Source of the DNA: Chryseobacterium sp. FH2
GTDB taxonomy: Bacteria; Bacteroidota; Bacteroidia; Flavobacteriales; Weeksellaceae
Assembly: GCF_001045455.1 (NCBI RefSeq)
Contig: NZ_LFNE01000001.1
Location: 186,001-250,000, forward strand
DNA length: 64,000 nucleotides
Reading direction: 5' to 3'
Under the pieces are notes generated by a model. The model was not told the DNA's origin and did not search any database. It was given only the letters and a program-made list of their open reading frames with translations. A program made the position numbers and the translations under genes. Shown piece by piece: positions 8,610 to 17,932 of this stretch (positions within the stretch are counted from its first letter, which is position 1; each line of letters starts with the position of its first letter).

Positions 8610-9219
8610 AAGTATTAAAGTAGAAGATCAGGAAATTTACCTGCTGGAATTTCATCAAAAACGTGTAAATCAGACTTTCGCTCATTTTGGGAGAGAAGGC
8701 TCAATTGATTTGGAAAAAATCTACGATCATTTGGACCACGATGAAGATGGGCTTTTCAAATTAAGAATCGGCTATGATTTAGATAAGAAAGTCCGTACAC
8801 AAATGATTCCTTATGCTATTCCGGAAATACAAGATTTTCAATTAGTTGAAAACAATAGTTTTGATTATTCTTTTAAATTTGAAGATCGGAAAGAATTGGA
8901 AAAAATGAGGATAAAGTCTAAAGCAGAGGAAATCATTATTGTGAAAAACAATCATATTACCGATACTTCTTTTTCCAATATCCTATTTTTAAAGGGCAAA
9001 GATTGGTTCACCCCTAAAACCTATCTCTTAAATGGTGTACAAAGACAACATCTTTTGAAACAAAAGAAAATAAAAGAAACAGAAATCACATTACAAAATA
9101 TTAAACAGTTTTCTCATTTTCAGCTGATTAATGCAATGAATGATTTCGATGACATGTTCATTTACCCAATAGACAGAATTATCAATCTACCGGGTAATGA
9201 AGAATATTTAGATCTGTAA
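8593..9219 (+). CDS. pabC: Aminodeoxychorismate lyase-like class IV aminotransferase
   Basis: A 208-residue member of the class IV PLP fold, expected to release pyruvate from aminodeoxychorismate to give para-aminobenzoate. The N-terminal LLEFHQKRVNQTFAHF fits the family start (substrate loop, HxxRl). The C-terminal half has IIIVKNNHITDTSFSNI, matching the E/T-S-x-x-N-I motif, and TYLLNGVQRQHLL, matching the G-x-x-R motif. It overlaps the end of pabB by 17 bases, which strongly supports the folate assignment over branched-chain aminotransferase. It is somewhat short for the family. It ends directly against menD, which runs the other way, with no base between the two stop codons. Confidence 0.8.
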   Translation: MSQFIESIKVEDQEIYLLEFHQKRVNQTFAHFGREGSIDLEKIYDHLDHDEDGLFKLRIGYDLDKKVRTQMIPYAIPEIQDFQLVENNSFDYSFKFEDRKELEKMRIKSKAEEIIIVKNNHITDTSFSNILFLKGKDWFTPKTYLLNGVQRQHLLKQKKIKETEITLQNIKQFSHFQLINAMNDFDDMFIYPIDRIINLPGNEEYLDL

Positions 9220-10896
9220 TTAATTTTCATTCATAAAATTGAAATAAGCCTTCAAAACATCTGCACTGTTTTTACCATAAGTATTGACTTCCAGTATTTT
9301 AGGCTGAGCATCCGGTTTGAAGAAATTTTCAAGAACTCTGTCAAGCGTCGGCTCATCTTCTACTTTTGTATAGGCAAATCCGAAATGCTTTGCTAAGTGT
9401 TCTGCATTTTTCTTGTGTTTAGTCGCGATAAATTCATCCAATGTATTTGGATTAGCATTTCCAGGTCCCGGAATAATTTTAAAAATATTTCCTTCTCCGT
9501 TATTGAAAATGATGATCCTCACAAAAGGCGGAATATATTGATTCCAAAGACCATTGACATCATAAAAAAAACTTAAATCACCTGTAATCAGCAAAGTTGG
9601 ATTAGCATTTTTAATTGCAAAACCCATGGCCGTAGAAGTAGAACCGTCGATTCCGCTCGTTCCACGATTACAATAGATTTTTCTTTTACCAAAATCAAAC
9701 AACTGTGCATATCTGATTGCAGAACTGTTGCTAAAGTGAATATTATAATTTTCAGGAATTGTCTGTGAAGCTTTATTAAAGAAATAGAAATCTGAAAACT
9801 CAACCATGTTTAAAAATTTATCATGTTTTGCATCTTTTTTATCTCTTAAAACATCCCAAAGATTAAAATATGGTTTAGGCTCCAGGTTTATAAACTTCAA
9901 CAGTTTAGAAAAGAAAATTTCAGGTTTTACTTCAATTTTCTCAGTTAAGGCAAAATACGTATCCGGCTGCCAGACTTCATCTAAATGCCAATGCTGTTTT
10001 GGATGCGCATTTCTTAAAAATTGTTTTACTTTTTTAGATACAACGTTTTGACCGATGGTAATTAATAAATCCGGAGCGTAGGTTTTGTAGTCTTCATCTG
10101 TAAAGTTGTAAATGTATCTATCAATATGTTTGAAGAACTTTTCGTGATATAAATTTGAATTCGCTTCACTCAACACCACCACAGAATGGTTTTTAACCAA
10201 TTGGGACAATTGGTTTTCCAGTTCCGGACTAAAATCTCTTGTTCCTACCAGAAGCATAATTCTTTGAGAAGTATTCCAGTCTGCAACCAAGTTTGACGGA
10301 ATTTCATATTCTTTCTGTTTGATCGTTTTTTCAACCGTCGGAAAAGTTGGAAGCTCTGAAACTAACTCATAAAGAGGTTCTTCCAATGGGATATTGATAT
10401 GAACAGGCCCTTGCTTTTCAATACAAAGCTCGATTGCTTTTTTAATTGTATCAAAATTGATATCCTCCGAGTTTTCCCTGCCGTCTTCTAAAAGCTGGAA
10501 ATCACCATAAGAATGTTGATGAAAAAGACTATTCTGTCTAATAGTCTGCCCGTCAAAAAGATCTACATAATCCGTAGGCCTGTCTGCCGTCAAAATCAAG
10601 AGAGGAATATTAGAATAAAAGGCTTCCGTTACGGCAGGATAATAATTTGCCGCTGCCGAACCGCTTGTACAGGTAATTGCCACAGGTTTCTTCTCACAAA
10701 CAGCCATTCCCATTCCAACAAAAGCAGCACTTCTTTCATCTACAATACTGAAACAGTTGAATGCATCTACCTCCGAAAAATGAATCGCTAAAGGAGCGTT
10801 TCTGGATCCCGGTGAAATAACGATATCAGAAATTCCGTACTGCTGAAGAAGATGCGCAAGTATTTGAATACTTCTCTTAGAAGAATATTTTTTCAT
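9220..10896 (-). CDS. menD: 2-succinyl-5-enolpyruvyl-6-hydroxy-3-cyclohexene-1-carboxylate synthase
   Basis: A thiamine-diphosphate enzyme of menaquinone synthesis that condenses isochorismate with 2-oxoglutarate. At 558 residues it has the usual length. The N-terminal ISPGSRNAPLAI and DERSAAFVGMGMA (catalytic Glu region), CTSGSAAANYYPAV, and the C-terminal ThDP/Mg motif GDLSFFYDVNGLWN followed by NNGEGNIF are all characteristic of MenD. Menaquinone is the main respiratory quinone of flavobacteria, so the gene is expected. It uses the same precursor (chorismate) as the convergent pab genes. A -7 box at 10901-10908 lies only four bases before the ATG, pointing to a leaderless mRNA. Confidence 0.93.
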   Translation of the reverse strand: MKKYSSKRSIQILAHLLQQYGISDIVISPGSRNAPLAIHFSEVDAFNCFSIVDERSAAFVGMGMAVCEKKPVAITCTSGSAAANYYPAVTEAFYSNIPLLILTADRPTDYVDLFDGQTIRQNSLFHQHSYGDFQLLEDGRENSEDINFDTIKKAIELCIEKQGPVHINIPLEEPLYELVSELPTFPTVEKTIKQKEYEIPSNLVADWNTSQRIMLLVGTRDFSPELENQLSQLVKNHSVVVLSEANSNLYHEKFFKHIDRYIYNFTDEDYKTYAPDLLITIGQNVVSKKVKQFLRNAHPKQHWHLDEVWQPDTYFALTEKIEVKPEIFFSKLLKFINLEPKPYFNLWDVLRDKKDAKHDKFLNMVEFSDFYFFNKASQTIPENYNIHFSNSSAIRYAQLFDFGKRKIYCNRGTSGIDGSTSTAMGFAIKNANPTLLITGDLSFFYDVNGLWNQYIPPFVRIIIFNNGEGNIFKIIPGPGNANPNTLDEFIATKHKKNAEHLAKHFGFAYTKVEDEPTLDRVLENFFKPDAQPKILEVNTYGKNSADVLKAYFNFMNEN

Positions 10897-10900
10897 GTCA

Positions 10901-10908
10901 CAAATTTA
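10901..10908 (-). promoter_or_regulatory. -7 box of menD
   Basis: TAAATTTG on the minus strand (CAAATTTA on plus), a perfect TAnnTTTG, four bases upstream of the menD ATG. Confidence 0.55.
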
Positions 10909-11129
10909 GTTTATAAATGCTTAATCTTGAAACCATTCTTTCCCATAATTAATCATTTTTTTTACAATTTCAAAAAGCTCGGGAAAATTTGGTTTTAAAA
11001 CCTTGGGGCATTTCGAAAAAATATTCTAAACCGATCCCTTTTGTATGCCGGAAAACTTTTTCATTTTATTATCAATCTTTTCAAAAATAATTTAAAAAAT
11101 GTAATTTAGCAATTCGTAAATTTCTAAAA

Positions 11130-12080
11130 ATGGATAAAATACCTAGTGTAGACCTGCGTGATTTCCTTTCGGGTGAACCGGAACGCAAACAGAAATTTGT
11201 AAATGAAATCGGAAAAGCTTATGAAGAAATCGGATTTGTTGCCTTAAAAGGGCATTTTCTTGATGATAAGCTAGTAAGCGAATTGTATGGAGAAGTAAAA
11301 AACTTTTTTGAACTTCCAACTGAAACGAAACAGAAATATGAGATTCCGGGAATTGGTGGGCAAAGAGGTTATGTAGGATTCGGTAAAGAAACTGCAAAAG
11401 GTTTCAAAAAAGGAGATTTGAAAGAATTTTGGCATTTCGGACAATATGTTTCGGATGATTCAAAATACAAATCTGAGTATCCTGATAACGTAACTGTTGA
11501 TGAACTTCCAAAATTCAACGAAGTAGGCAAGGAAGCTTATCAGATGCTTGAAAAAACAGGGCAGTATGTTTTAAGAGCTTTAGCATTATACCTTGGTTTA
11601 GATGAATTTTATTTTGACGATAAAATCGCAGAAGGAAATTCTATTTTAAGGCCAATTCATTACCCTCCAATTACTCAAGAACCGGACGATGCGGTAAGAG
11701 CGGCTGCTCATGGAGACATTAATTTGATTACTCTTTTGATGGGTTCTCAAGGAAAAGGCCTTCAGGTTCAGAATCATAACGGAGAATGGATTGATGCCAT
11801 TGCAGAACCAGACGAATTAATGATCAACGTGGGAGACATGCTATCAAGACATACCAATAACAAACTGAAATCTACAATTCACAGAGTGGTAAATCCACCA
11901 AGAGAATCGTGGGGAACATCAAGATATTCAATTCCTTTCTTCATGCATCCGGTAAGCGGAATGTCTTTAAATGCTCTTGAAAACTGTGTTGACGAAAACA
12001 ATCCAAAACTATACGAAGACACTACGGCAGGAGAATTTTTGCATGAAAGACTAATAGAATTAGGCTTAATTAAAAAATAA
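11130..12080 (+). CDS. Isopenicillin N synthase-like 2-oxoglutarate/Fe(II) oxygenase
   Basis: A 316-residue oxygenase with the double-stranded beta-helix fold. Iron ligands are visible: H194 and D196 in AAHGDINLITLL and H251 in STIHRVVNP. The RYSIPFF motif about 13 residues later supplies the Arg-x-Ser that binds the 2-oxoglutarate or substrate carboxylate. The N-terminal DIOX_N-like part carries GFVALKGH. Family members oxidise many small molecules, and nothing points to beta-lactam synthesis here. It is followed 81 bases later by a small Cys-rich bacteriocin-like peptide gene on the same strand; a functional link is possible but unproven. It is probably monocistronic or with that peptide. 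Confidence 0.85.
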   Translation: MDKIPSVDLRDFLSGEPERKQKFVNEIGKAYEEIGFVALKGHFLDDKLVSELYGEVKNFFELPTETKQKYEIPGIGGQRGYVGFGKETAKGFKKGDLKEFWHFGQYVSDDSKYKSEYPDNVTVDELPKFNEVGKEAYQMLEKTGQYVLRALALYLGLDEFYFDDKIAEGNSILRPIHYPPITQEPDDAVRAAAHGDINLITLLMGSQGKGLQVQNHNGEWIDAIAEPDELMINVGDMLSRHTNNKLKSTIHRVVNPPRESWGTSRYSIPFFMHPVSGMSLNALENCVDENNPKLYEDTTAGEFLHERLIELGLIKK

Positions 12081-12161
12081 CAGCAAAATATACCACAGCC
12101 TGTTGAGTTAATAATATTTTAATTATCTTTACATTACTATCAAATTTTTAATTAAAACAAT

Positions 12162-12320
12162 ATGAAAAATTTAAAAAAACTAAGTAAAGACCAATTAAAA
12201 AGTATTTCAGGAGCAGGAATCAAACTTCCGGAACCGGAATTATGCTTGTATTATTGTAACGGAGTTGTGATTTGTGCAACTTGCAGTAAAGATTTTACAT
12301 GTCCTGATGACTCAATGTAA
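12162..12320 (+). CDS. Bacteriocin-like Cys-rich small peptide with double-glycine-type leader
   Basis: A 52-residue peptide. The start MKNLKKLSKDQLKSISGAG matches the leader-like N-terminus of small bacteriocin-like proteins common in Chryseobacterium, with a Gly-Ala-Gly end where double-glycine leaders are cut. The remaining 33 residues hold five Cys (28, 32, 38, 41, 47) in CxxxC and CxxC spacing. No modifying enzyme or C39-peptidase transporter is next to it; the nearest upstream gene is an oxygenase. It ends at a strong terminator at 12344. A TATCTTTA box (12124-12131, one mismatch to TAnnTTTG) lies about 30 bases before the start. Whether it is secreted, modified or toxic is unknown. Confidence 0.75.
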   Translation: MKNLKKLSKDQLKSISGAGIKLPEPELCLYYCNGVVICATCSKDFTCPDDSM

Positions 12321-12343
12321 GAAATTATCAAACAAATGATAAG

Positions 12344-12372
12344 AAACCGTTCCCAAAAGGAACGGTTTTTAT
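12344..12372 (+). terminator. Rho-independent terminator of the small peptide gene
   Basis: AAACCGTTCC (12344-12353), loop of five, GGAACGGTTT (12359-12368), then T-rich. Perfect 10-bp stem. Confidence 0.9.
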
Positions 12373-12435
12373 TTTGCTGATCGGAGCAGAGCTTTAAAAC
12401 ATAACCTTTCTAAAATAAATCTGTAAGAGATTAAA

Positions 12436-13482
12436 TCAGTCAAATAATCTCAACTGCTGAGCTCTTGCGCCGGTAAAGTTAGCTGTTGTCAGCTTGGGGA
12501 ACTCTTTTCCCTCAAAGAATTTCTTTCTTCCTATTTTAAAAGTATTATGAATCATTTCTGCAATATTCCCTTCTCCTTTTTGTCTGTCAAAAAGTTTTTT
12601 TTCGCCAAGCTTCCCACCTCTCATAGAACGGATTAAATTTAAAACCTTCTGGGCTCTATCAGGAAAACTGGCTTCAATCCAATTTACAAAAACAGGTTCT
12701 ACGGTATCATTTAGCCTCACTAAAGTATATCCAAAACTTTGAGCTCCGGCATCCGAAATTGCCTTTAAAATAGCTAGAGGTTCATCACTGTTTAGTCCGG
12801 GGATAATAGGTGCAACCATCACATGAACAGGGATTTTATTTTCTGATAAAATTTCTATGGCCTTCAGTTTATTTTTTGCAGAACTTGTCCTTGGCTCCAT
12901 TTTTCTTCGCAACTCTTCATTTATTGTCGGAATACTTAAAGAAACAGAAACCAAATCCTGCTCAGCCATCGGTTTTATAATATCCAAATCTCTCAAAACC
13001 ATCGCATTTTTGGTCAGGATATTAACAGGATGCCTGTAATCAAGACAAACCTGCAGCAATTTTCTTGTAATTTCAAATTGCCTTTCTGCCGGCTGATAAC
13101 AATCGGTATTTCCGGAAAGTAAAATCGGAGCAGGTTTATAGCCTTTTTTTTGAAAAAATTTCTCTAATAATTCCGGTGCATTTTTCTTCACCATTATCTT
13201 TCTTTCAAAATCAATTCCTGCACTATACCCCCAATATTCATGAGTGGGCCTCGCAAAACAATATGAACATCCATGCTCACAACCCTGGTACGGATTCATA
13301 GAATATTCCATTGGTAAATCTTCACTTTTTACCTGATTTACAATTGTTTTAGGAAAAACTTCCGTGAAAGACGTCTTTACAGTTTCGAAATCTTCATCGT
13401 CGGGCTCATAGGTATACCTGTCAAAATGATTAATCACATTTCGCTGAGCCCCCTGACCTTTTATGATATTTCCGTTCTGCAT
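12436..13482 (-). CDS. PA0069-type radical SAM protein
   Basis: A 348-residue radical SAM protein of the spore-photoproduct-lyase-like PA0069 group. The cluster motif CEHGCSYCFARP (Cys-x3-Cys-x2-Cys) is at about residue 68, preceded by YSMNPYQG. LSGNTDCYQPAE and the later MVAPIIPGLN are also typical. The substrate of this widespread group is not established. The gene stands alone between a convergent terminator on the left and a small hypothetical gene on the right. Length is normal for the group (about 340-370). Confidence 0.88.
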   Translation of the reverse strand: MQNGNIIKGQGAQRNVINHFDRYTYEPDDEDFETVKTSFTEVFPKTIVNQVKSEDLPMEYSMNPYQGCEHGCSYCFARPTHEYWGYSAGIDFERKIMVKKNAPELLEKFFQKKGYKPAPILLSGNTDCYQPAERQFEITRKLLQVCLDYRHPVNILTKNAMVLRDLDIIKPMAEQDLVSVSLSIPTINEELRRKMEPRTSSAKNKLKAIEILSENKIPVHVMVAPIIPGLNSDEPLAILKAISDAGAQSFGYTLVRLNDTVEPVFVNWIEASFPDRAQKVLNLIRSMRGGKLGEKKLFDRQKGEGNIAEMIHNTFKIGRKKFFEGKEFPKLTTANFTGARAQQLRLFD

Positions 13483-13603
13483 TTCAAATGTAAAATTAGA
13501 CTGAAATTTTTACAAAATAATAAAGTTTGGCAATAAAGTTTTCCACAAAAAAATCCAACCCCTTTATAAGCGTTGGATTAAACATAATTAATATATTTTT
13601 TTA

Positions 13604-13798
13604 CTACTTCAGTGCATAAAACTCCACTCCGTGATATTCATCGTCGTGGTTTTTTTCATCGAAATGTCTGTGATAATCTGAATAAGTATCACTGTATTTT
13701 TTGTCTTTTTTGTATAATATTTTCTTAATGCCTATTATGCTTAACACCGCCAAAAGCCCAACTCCTCCTGCCAGTAAAACGCCAACTTCTTTTTTCAT
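13604..13798 (-). CDS. Small single-pass membrane protein, hypothetical
   Basis: A 64-residue protein with one membrane helix at about 6-28 (VGVLLAGGVGLLAVLSIIGI), then a lysine patch and a polar tail rich in Asp, His and Tyr. The positive-inside rule would put the tail in the cytoplasm. No family recognised. Upstream on the minus strand 13799-13971 is AT-rich and holds the divergent promoters of this and the next gene. Confidence 0.5.
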   Translation of the reverse strand: MKKEVGVLLAGGVGLLAVLSIIGIKKILYKKDKKYSDTYSDYHRHFDEKNHDDEYHGVEFYALK

Positions 13799-13971
13799 AT
13801 TTTGTCCGATTTATTAGACTGTATATTGCAAAAAGCATACCTATTCTAATTTTTGCTATTATAAATTTTGTTAACATTAAACCTCATTTCATGAAATATA
13901 TAATCCTAAAACATTCTATTTTTTCGTAAATTAATGGTTTAATTATTGTATTAATAAATAAAAATATTATT

Positions 13972-14322
13972 ATGGAAAACGCAGACAACATGGATCAAAT
14001 GACGACCTTAAGCCAGGTAATGACAAAGCTTTCTGAAAGAGGAATACACAGAGAATTCAGAATGAATGAAAGTTGCGAAATGAAGTTGGATAATTCCGAA
14101 CAAAACTATCAGCCTGCAGATTTGACAATCCTAAAAACATATCGTTTCGAGGGCGACAGTAATCCTGATGACAATGCCGTATTGTATGTTCTAAAAGATA
14201 ATGCGGGAAATATTGGTATGATCATCGATTCTTATGGAGCAGACAGCAATTATCCCGGTGAAAAGTTTGATGAATTTTTGAGAGATATCCCCGTTCAGGA
14301 AAGTGATGAATTTAATTTTTAA
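13972..14322 (+). CDS. Hypothetical acidic protein
   Basis: A 116-residue, strongly acidic cytoplasmic protein with no signal peptide or membrane segment. The visible layout is an N-terminal helix (MTTLSQVMTKLSERG), a beta-rich centre (LTILKTYRFEGDS, AVLYVLKDNAGNIGMIID) and an acidic tail. Similar flavobacterial proteins sometimes carry a phosphoribosylpyrophosphate synthetase label, but this protein has no PRPP synthetase motif and is far too short. Single gene; its stop lies 20 bases before a bidirectional terminator shared with the gene at 14354. Confidence 0.6.
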   Translation: MENADNMDQMTTLSQVMTKLSERGIHREFRMNESCEMKLDNSEQNYQPADLTILKTYRFEGDSNPDDNAVLYVLKDNAGNIGMIIDSYGADSNYPGEKFDEFLRDIPVQESDEFNF

Positions 14323-14341
14323 AATAACTAAAATAATTATA

Positions 14342-14380
14342 AAAAGTCCGGATTTATTCAGTTTCGGGCTTTTCTTTTTT
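14342..14380. terminator. Bidirectional terminator overlapping the end of the AsmA-like gene
   Basis: AAAAGTCCG (14342-14350) pairs with CGGGCTTTT (14365-14373, one G-T pair). T runs follow on both strands. The right arm lies inside the last codons of the minus-strand gene that ends at 14354. Confidence 0.65.
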
Positions 14381-17008
14381 CCTGAAAACCCCTTTTAGGA
14401 AACCTTTTTTTTCTTCTTTTGGTTTTGGATCTTCCTTTTTAGCTGTATTAGAGGTCTTTATCTCCTGTTTAAGCTCTTTTACAGATTGTTTCATATCCTT
14501 CACCGCTTCGACTGTATTCTGTACTTTTTTCTTCGTTTTATCAATATTGATTCCTATCAACGTTTTCTTCAGCCCTTGTTCGATCCCTTTCCAGAAAAGA
14601 TTAAAGAAAGATTTTGTAGGATCCCGCTCAACATCTTCCACAACAACAGATTCCGGTAAATTTCCCGAATCTGATTTCACCACCAGATTTGCAATAGCTG
14701 TCAAAACGCCTTTCTTTTCATTATTATTCTTATCTAAAATGACAACTTTTAAATCTTTATGTTTAAGATTAAAAGTCCCATTAAGACCTTTGGGATTTCC
14801 TTTAAAATTAAAAAGCATTTCTTGGATTGTTCCTGTCGCAGTAACATGCAAATATGGCCGAATAAACGGATTAATTCCCTGCGCGGGAAGATTCACCGCA
14901 CGCCCTGAGATATTAAATACATCATGTTGATTGGCAACATCAAAATTCCAATTAACAGACAACGGCGCCATCTTCATAAAAGAACAGTTAATTTTTATAT
15001 CAACATGAGTGGACTTTTCTTTCATTTTGGCAGAATTAAGATTTTTAACGTTCATATTAAAATCACTGAACGTAAGCTTTCCCGGTCCGGCGCTTTGAGG
15101 AGTATCTTCTTCGTAAACTAAAATTGAGTTTTTCAAATCCAGGTTCTTTACATACATCGGAATTTTTATCGTCCGCAACATTCTAGAGTACAAAGGTTTT
15201 TCCTTCGGATCATCTTTTGGAATTTTACTCCTGAAAATATTGGCATCCGCAGACTGAATGACCACATTTGATGCATTGATGGATTTATTTTGAGAAAATA
15301 AATCCCAACTTCCATCAACAGTTATCTGGTTTGCCTTCAAATCATACAAATCTCTTTCAACAGGTATCATTTTGATAAACTGAGCCCTTGAAACAAGAGG
15401 CTTCATTGCAAATTGAGTAATCTGGATTTTATTTTTATCCAGCTCTAAAAGTCCTACACTCAAATTATAGAATTTGGTTTTATAAGCGAAATTTTTAGTC
15501 GTCAGAAAATAATCTTTAACCTTAATGTTGTATCCAAAATTATTAGGCTTAGAAATAGCCTTAATATCATTAACCGTTGCATTTAAATCATTAAAAACCA
15601 AAGGTTCACCACCATTATCATAGGTGACATTAGAATTTTTAAGAGAAAACTTCCCTACCAAAATAGACTGCACCTTATTTTCCTTCACTGCTTTTTTGAC
15701 CTTATTTTTCTCTATCTTAAGAGTCCCGTTGGCATTATCTACCAAAACATCTTTGATATCAAGAGCTAGCTTCCTGTTTATAAATTCCCATTTATTAATA
15801 TGAAAAGCCACATGATTTACCTTCAAGGCCATTGTTTTTCCGCCTAAATTTGTCTCATTAGGAACAACTGAAAGATTTCTCAGTTCTCCACTTTTTTGAT
15901 TCAAAGCAAGGCTTTCAACCATAAAATTCTGATGATTTGAATATAAGATATCCCTTCCCGAAAACTGAAAACTTTTGTAACCAATGGGAATTATTTCTTC
16001 TGAAGTTTTTTTGTCAAATTTTAGCTGATTAATATTCAGGTTAAGGTTCTTAGCAAATAAAAGTTTATTTCCATCTGGTTTTAAAACCAGAACGGTTGCA
16101 TTATTCAGTTTAACATCATCCAGATTTACTTCATAATTCAGAGGTTTATCTGATTTTTTTTCAGCAGCATTCGTATTATAAATTGTTAAAACAGGATTTC
16201 GGAAATTAGCATTAGCAAGTGAAACAATATTTTTCTTCAATATCACATCCTTGAATTCCATTCTTTGGATATTAAACTGAAAAAGCTTCGTTTTTTTAGG
16301 ATAAAATCGTTTAAACTGATCAAAAGTCAACAACGGAATCAGTCTAAAGCCATCTATCGCCATCTGTCCGTTTGAGGTTTTTACTTCATTGATTTTTAAT
16401 GCATAAACATTATCCGGCCGGAAGAAAAAATCTTTCCCTTTGATGTCATATTTGTCAAAAACTATCGGAAGCTTATTTTCAACAGACTCTTCTGTCATCT
16501 GAAGATTTTCAACAAATAAATTTAACTGCTGAACAGACAGAAATTTCTGTTTTGTATGCCTGAATATATTTACAGAACCATCATTAATTCTAATATTTTC
16601 AAATAAAAAAGGATTTCTTTTTTTTCCTGTTTTTTTATCGACTGGCTGAGCCAGAATTACATTTAAATTTGGTTTTGCCAACAACAAATCTGACGAACTA
16701 ATCTGCTTATTAAAAATAGCGTCATAAATCCCCAGACGACTGATTTTTAAGGTATCAATTGTTCCTTGAAGACCAATTACATTAGTATTTTGAGGGTTTT
16801 TACTATTTATGGAAATTCCTGTTGAGAAAATGTTTCCCGTTCCCAAATCTACCTCCAGCGTTTTGTAGGAAACTTTATAATCCGTATTGTTTTTAATATA
16901 ATTCGGAAGCTGGGTTTTAAGCCAGATATTTAATCCGAAATTTGCCAACAAAATAATCGCCAACAATATTCCAAAAACTACAAATAGCTTTTTAACCCAT
17001 TTTCTCAT
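14354..17008 (-). CDS. AsmA-like / DUF748-type large envelope protein
   Basis: An 884-residue protein with one N-terminal membrane helix (about 8-28, LFVVFGILLAIILLANFGL) and a long beta-rich body in the periplasm. Signs of the AsmA/TamB-like bridge superfamily are the start of the body (IKNNTDYKVSYKTLEVDLG), repeated beta-strand segments with the pattern N-D-x-K-L-N-N-A, and a late stretch near 720-760 (INPFIRPYLHVTATGTIQEM) typical of DUF748/AsmA C-terminal regions. The last 60 residues are a Lys/Glu-rich coiled, disordered tail. Such proteins are thought to move phospholipids to, or help assemble, the outer membrane. It appears to be a single-gene unit. The superfamily assignment is fairly secure; the exact role is inferred. 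Confidence 0.75.
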   Translation of the reverse strand: MRKWVKKLFVVFGILLAIILLANFGLNIWLKTQLPNYIKNNTDYKVSYKTLEVDLGTGNIFSTGISINSKNPQNTNVIGLQGTIDTLKISRLGIYDAIFNKQISSSDLLLAKPNLNVILAQPVDKKTGKKRNPFLFENIRINDGSVNIFRHTKQKFLSVQQLNLFVENLQMTEESVENKLPIVFDKYDIKGKDFFFRPDNVYALKINEVKTSNGQMAIDGFRLIPLLTFDQFKRFYPKKTKLFQFNIQRMEFKDVILKKNIVSLANANFRNPVLTIYNTNAAEKKSDKPLNYEVNLDDVKLNNATVLVLKPDGNKLLFAKNLNLNINQLKFDKKTSEEIIPIGYKSFQFSGRDILYSNHQNFMVESLALNQKSGELRNLSVVPNETNLGGKTMALKVNHVAFHINKWEFINRKLALDIKDVLVDNANGTLKIEKNKVKKAVKENKVQSILVGKFSLKNSNVTYDNGGEPLVFNDLNATVNDIKAISKPNNFGYNIKVKDYFLTTKNFAYKTKFYNLSVGLLELDKNKIQITQFAMKPLVSRAQFIKMIPVERDLYDLKANQITVDGSWDLFSQNKSINASNVVIQSADANIFRSKIPKDDPKEKPLYSRMLRTIKIPMYVKNLDLKNSILVYEEDTPQSAGPGKLTFSDFNMNVKNLNSAKMKEKSTHVDIKINCSFMKMAPLSVNWNFDVANQHDVFNISGRAVNLPAQGINPFIRPYLHVTATGTIQEMLFNFKGNPKGLNGTFNLKHKDLKVVILDKNNNEKKGVLTAIANLVVKSDSGNLPESVVVEDVERDPTKSFFNLFWKGIEQGLKKTLIGINIDKTKKKVQNTVEAVKDMKQSVKELKQEIKTSNTAKKEDPKPKEEKKGFLKGVFRKKEKPETE

Positions 17009-17045
17009 AATTGTGATTTGATATTAACCTATTATAAATATATGG

Positions 17046-17843
17046 TTAATTTTTTACAATCAACTCAATCAAATACCCTTCATGTCCTCTTACGTTTATA
17101 AAATCACTGCTGTCAAAGCTTAAATACTGTCCTTTAATCCCTGTTAATCTACCCGTAAACACCGGCTTTTTATCCAATGTGAAAGAACTTAATTTCTCAG
17201 GTTTTTCAAAAGGATAATCAAATTTCCAAAGGTTTTCCCCTTCACTGTAAAATTTTTGGAAATCTTCTGGGAAATATTCTTTTATCTTTTGCTGAAAATC
17301 CGCGAGATCTACTTCTCCCTCAAAATCATCCTGCAGCATTTTCCGCCAATTTGTTTTGTCCGGTAAATGCTCTTTTAACGCCACTTCTATCATCCCTGCT
17401 TCATAACGGTTCTCGGTTCTGGCAATTGGCAAAGCAAAAGTTGCCCCCTGATCAATCCACCTTGTAGGAATTTGTGTATTTCTTGTTACCCCAACTTTCA
17501 CATCTCCGGTATAAGCCAAATAAACAGTATGCGGCTGGAGCTGAATTTCTTTTTCAACCTCCAAATCACGTTCTGCAACACCTAAATGAGCTGTAGAAAG
17601 TTCCGGCCGAATAATTGTATCACTGGCATAAGGACTTTCAAAAAAACAGTTTTTACAAAATCCCATTCTGTAAACAGGTTTGTTTTCGCCACAATTTACA
17701 CACTGAAAACCCACATGTCTTATCGTTAATTCTTTTCCAAACAATTCATTCATGTGAATCAAATCCCCGGAAAGATTCAGATAATATTGAATCGGCTGAT
17801 CGTCAAAACTGATCATCTTTAAAATTTGCCCCTGAAACTGCAT
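17046..17843 (-). CDS. DUF2797 family protein
   Basis: A 265-residue protein of the DUF2797 family. Near residue 47 it has a zinc-ribbon-like set of four Cys (CVNCGENKP...CKNC). It continues with the family motifs TVYLAYTGDVKVGVTRN and PTRWIDQGATFALPIART, which resemble GIY-YIG-like segments, then an acidic helical part and a C-terminal beta-rich end. Function is not established; the GIY-YIG resemblance hints at nucleic acid contact. It is encoded upstream (minus strand) of the AsmA-like gene with a 37-base gap, so co-transcription is possible. Confidence 0.8.
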   Translation of the reverse strand: MQFQGQILKMISFDDQPIQYYLNLSGDLIHMNELFGKELTIRHVGFQCVNCGENKPVYRMGFCKNCFFESPYASDTIIRPELSTAHLGVAERDLEVEKEIQLQPHTVYLAYTGDVKVGVTRNTQIPTRWIDQGATFALPIARTENRYEAGMIEVALKEHLPDKTNWRKMLQDDFEGEVDLADFQQKIKEYFPEDFQKFYSEGENLWKFDYPFEKPEKLSSFTLDKKPVFTGRLTGIKGQYLSFDSSDFINVRGHEGYLIELIVKN

Positions 17844-17905
17844 ATTTAATTTTATATTACTTTTTTAAGTAAATTTAATGATTATATTTTCAAAAAGTAA
17901 ATTTA

Positions 17906-17913
17906 TATTTTTG
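17906..17913 (+). promoter_or_regulatory. -7 box of the epimerase gene
   Basis: TATTTTTG, a perfect TAnnTTTG, 19 bases before the ATG at 17933. Confidence 0.55.
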
Positions 17914-17932
17914 CAGTAATAAAAAATCACAG

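Noticed and set aside
11130..12080. Beta-lactam biosynthesis gene
   Set aside because: The isopenicillin N synthase-like fold is shared by many oxygenases, and no ACV synthetase or other beta-lactam gene is present.
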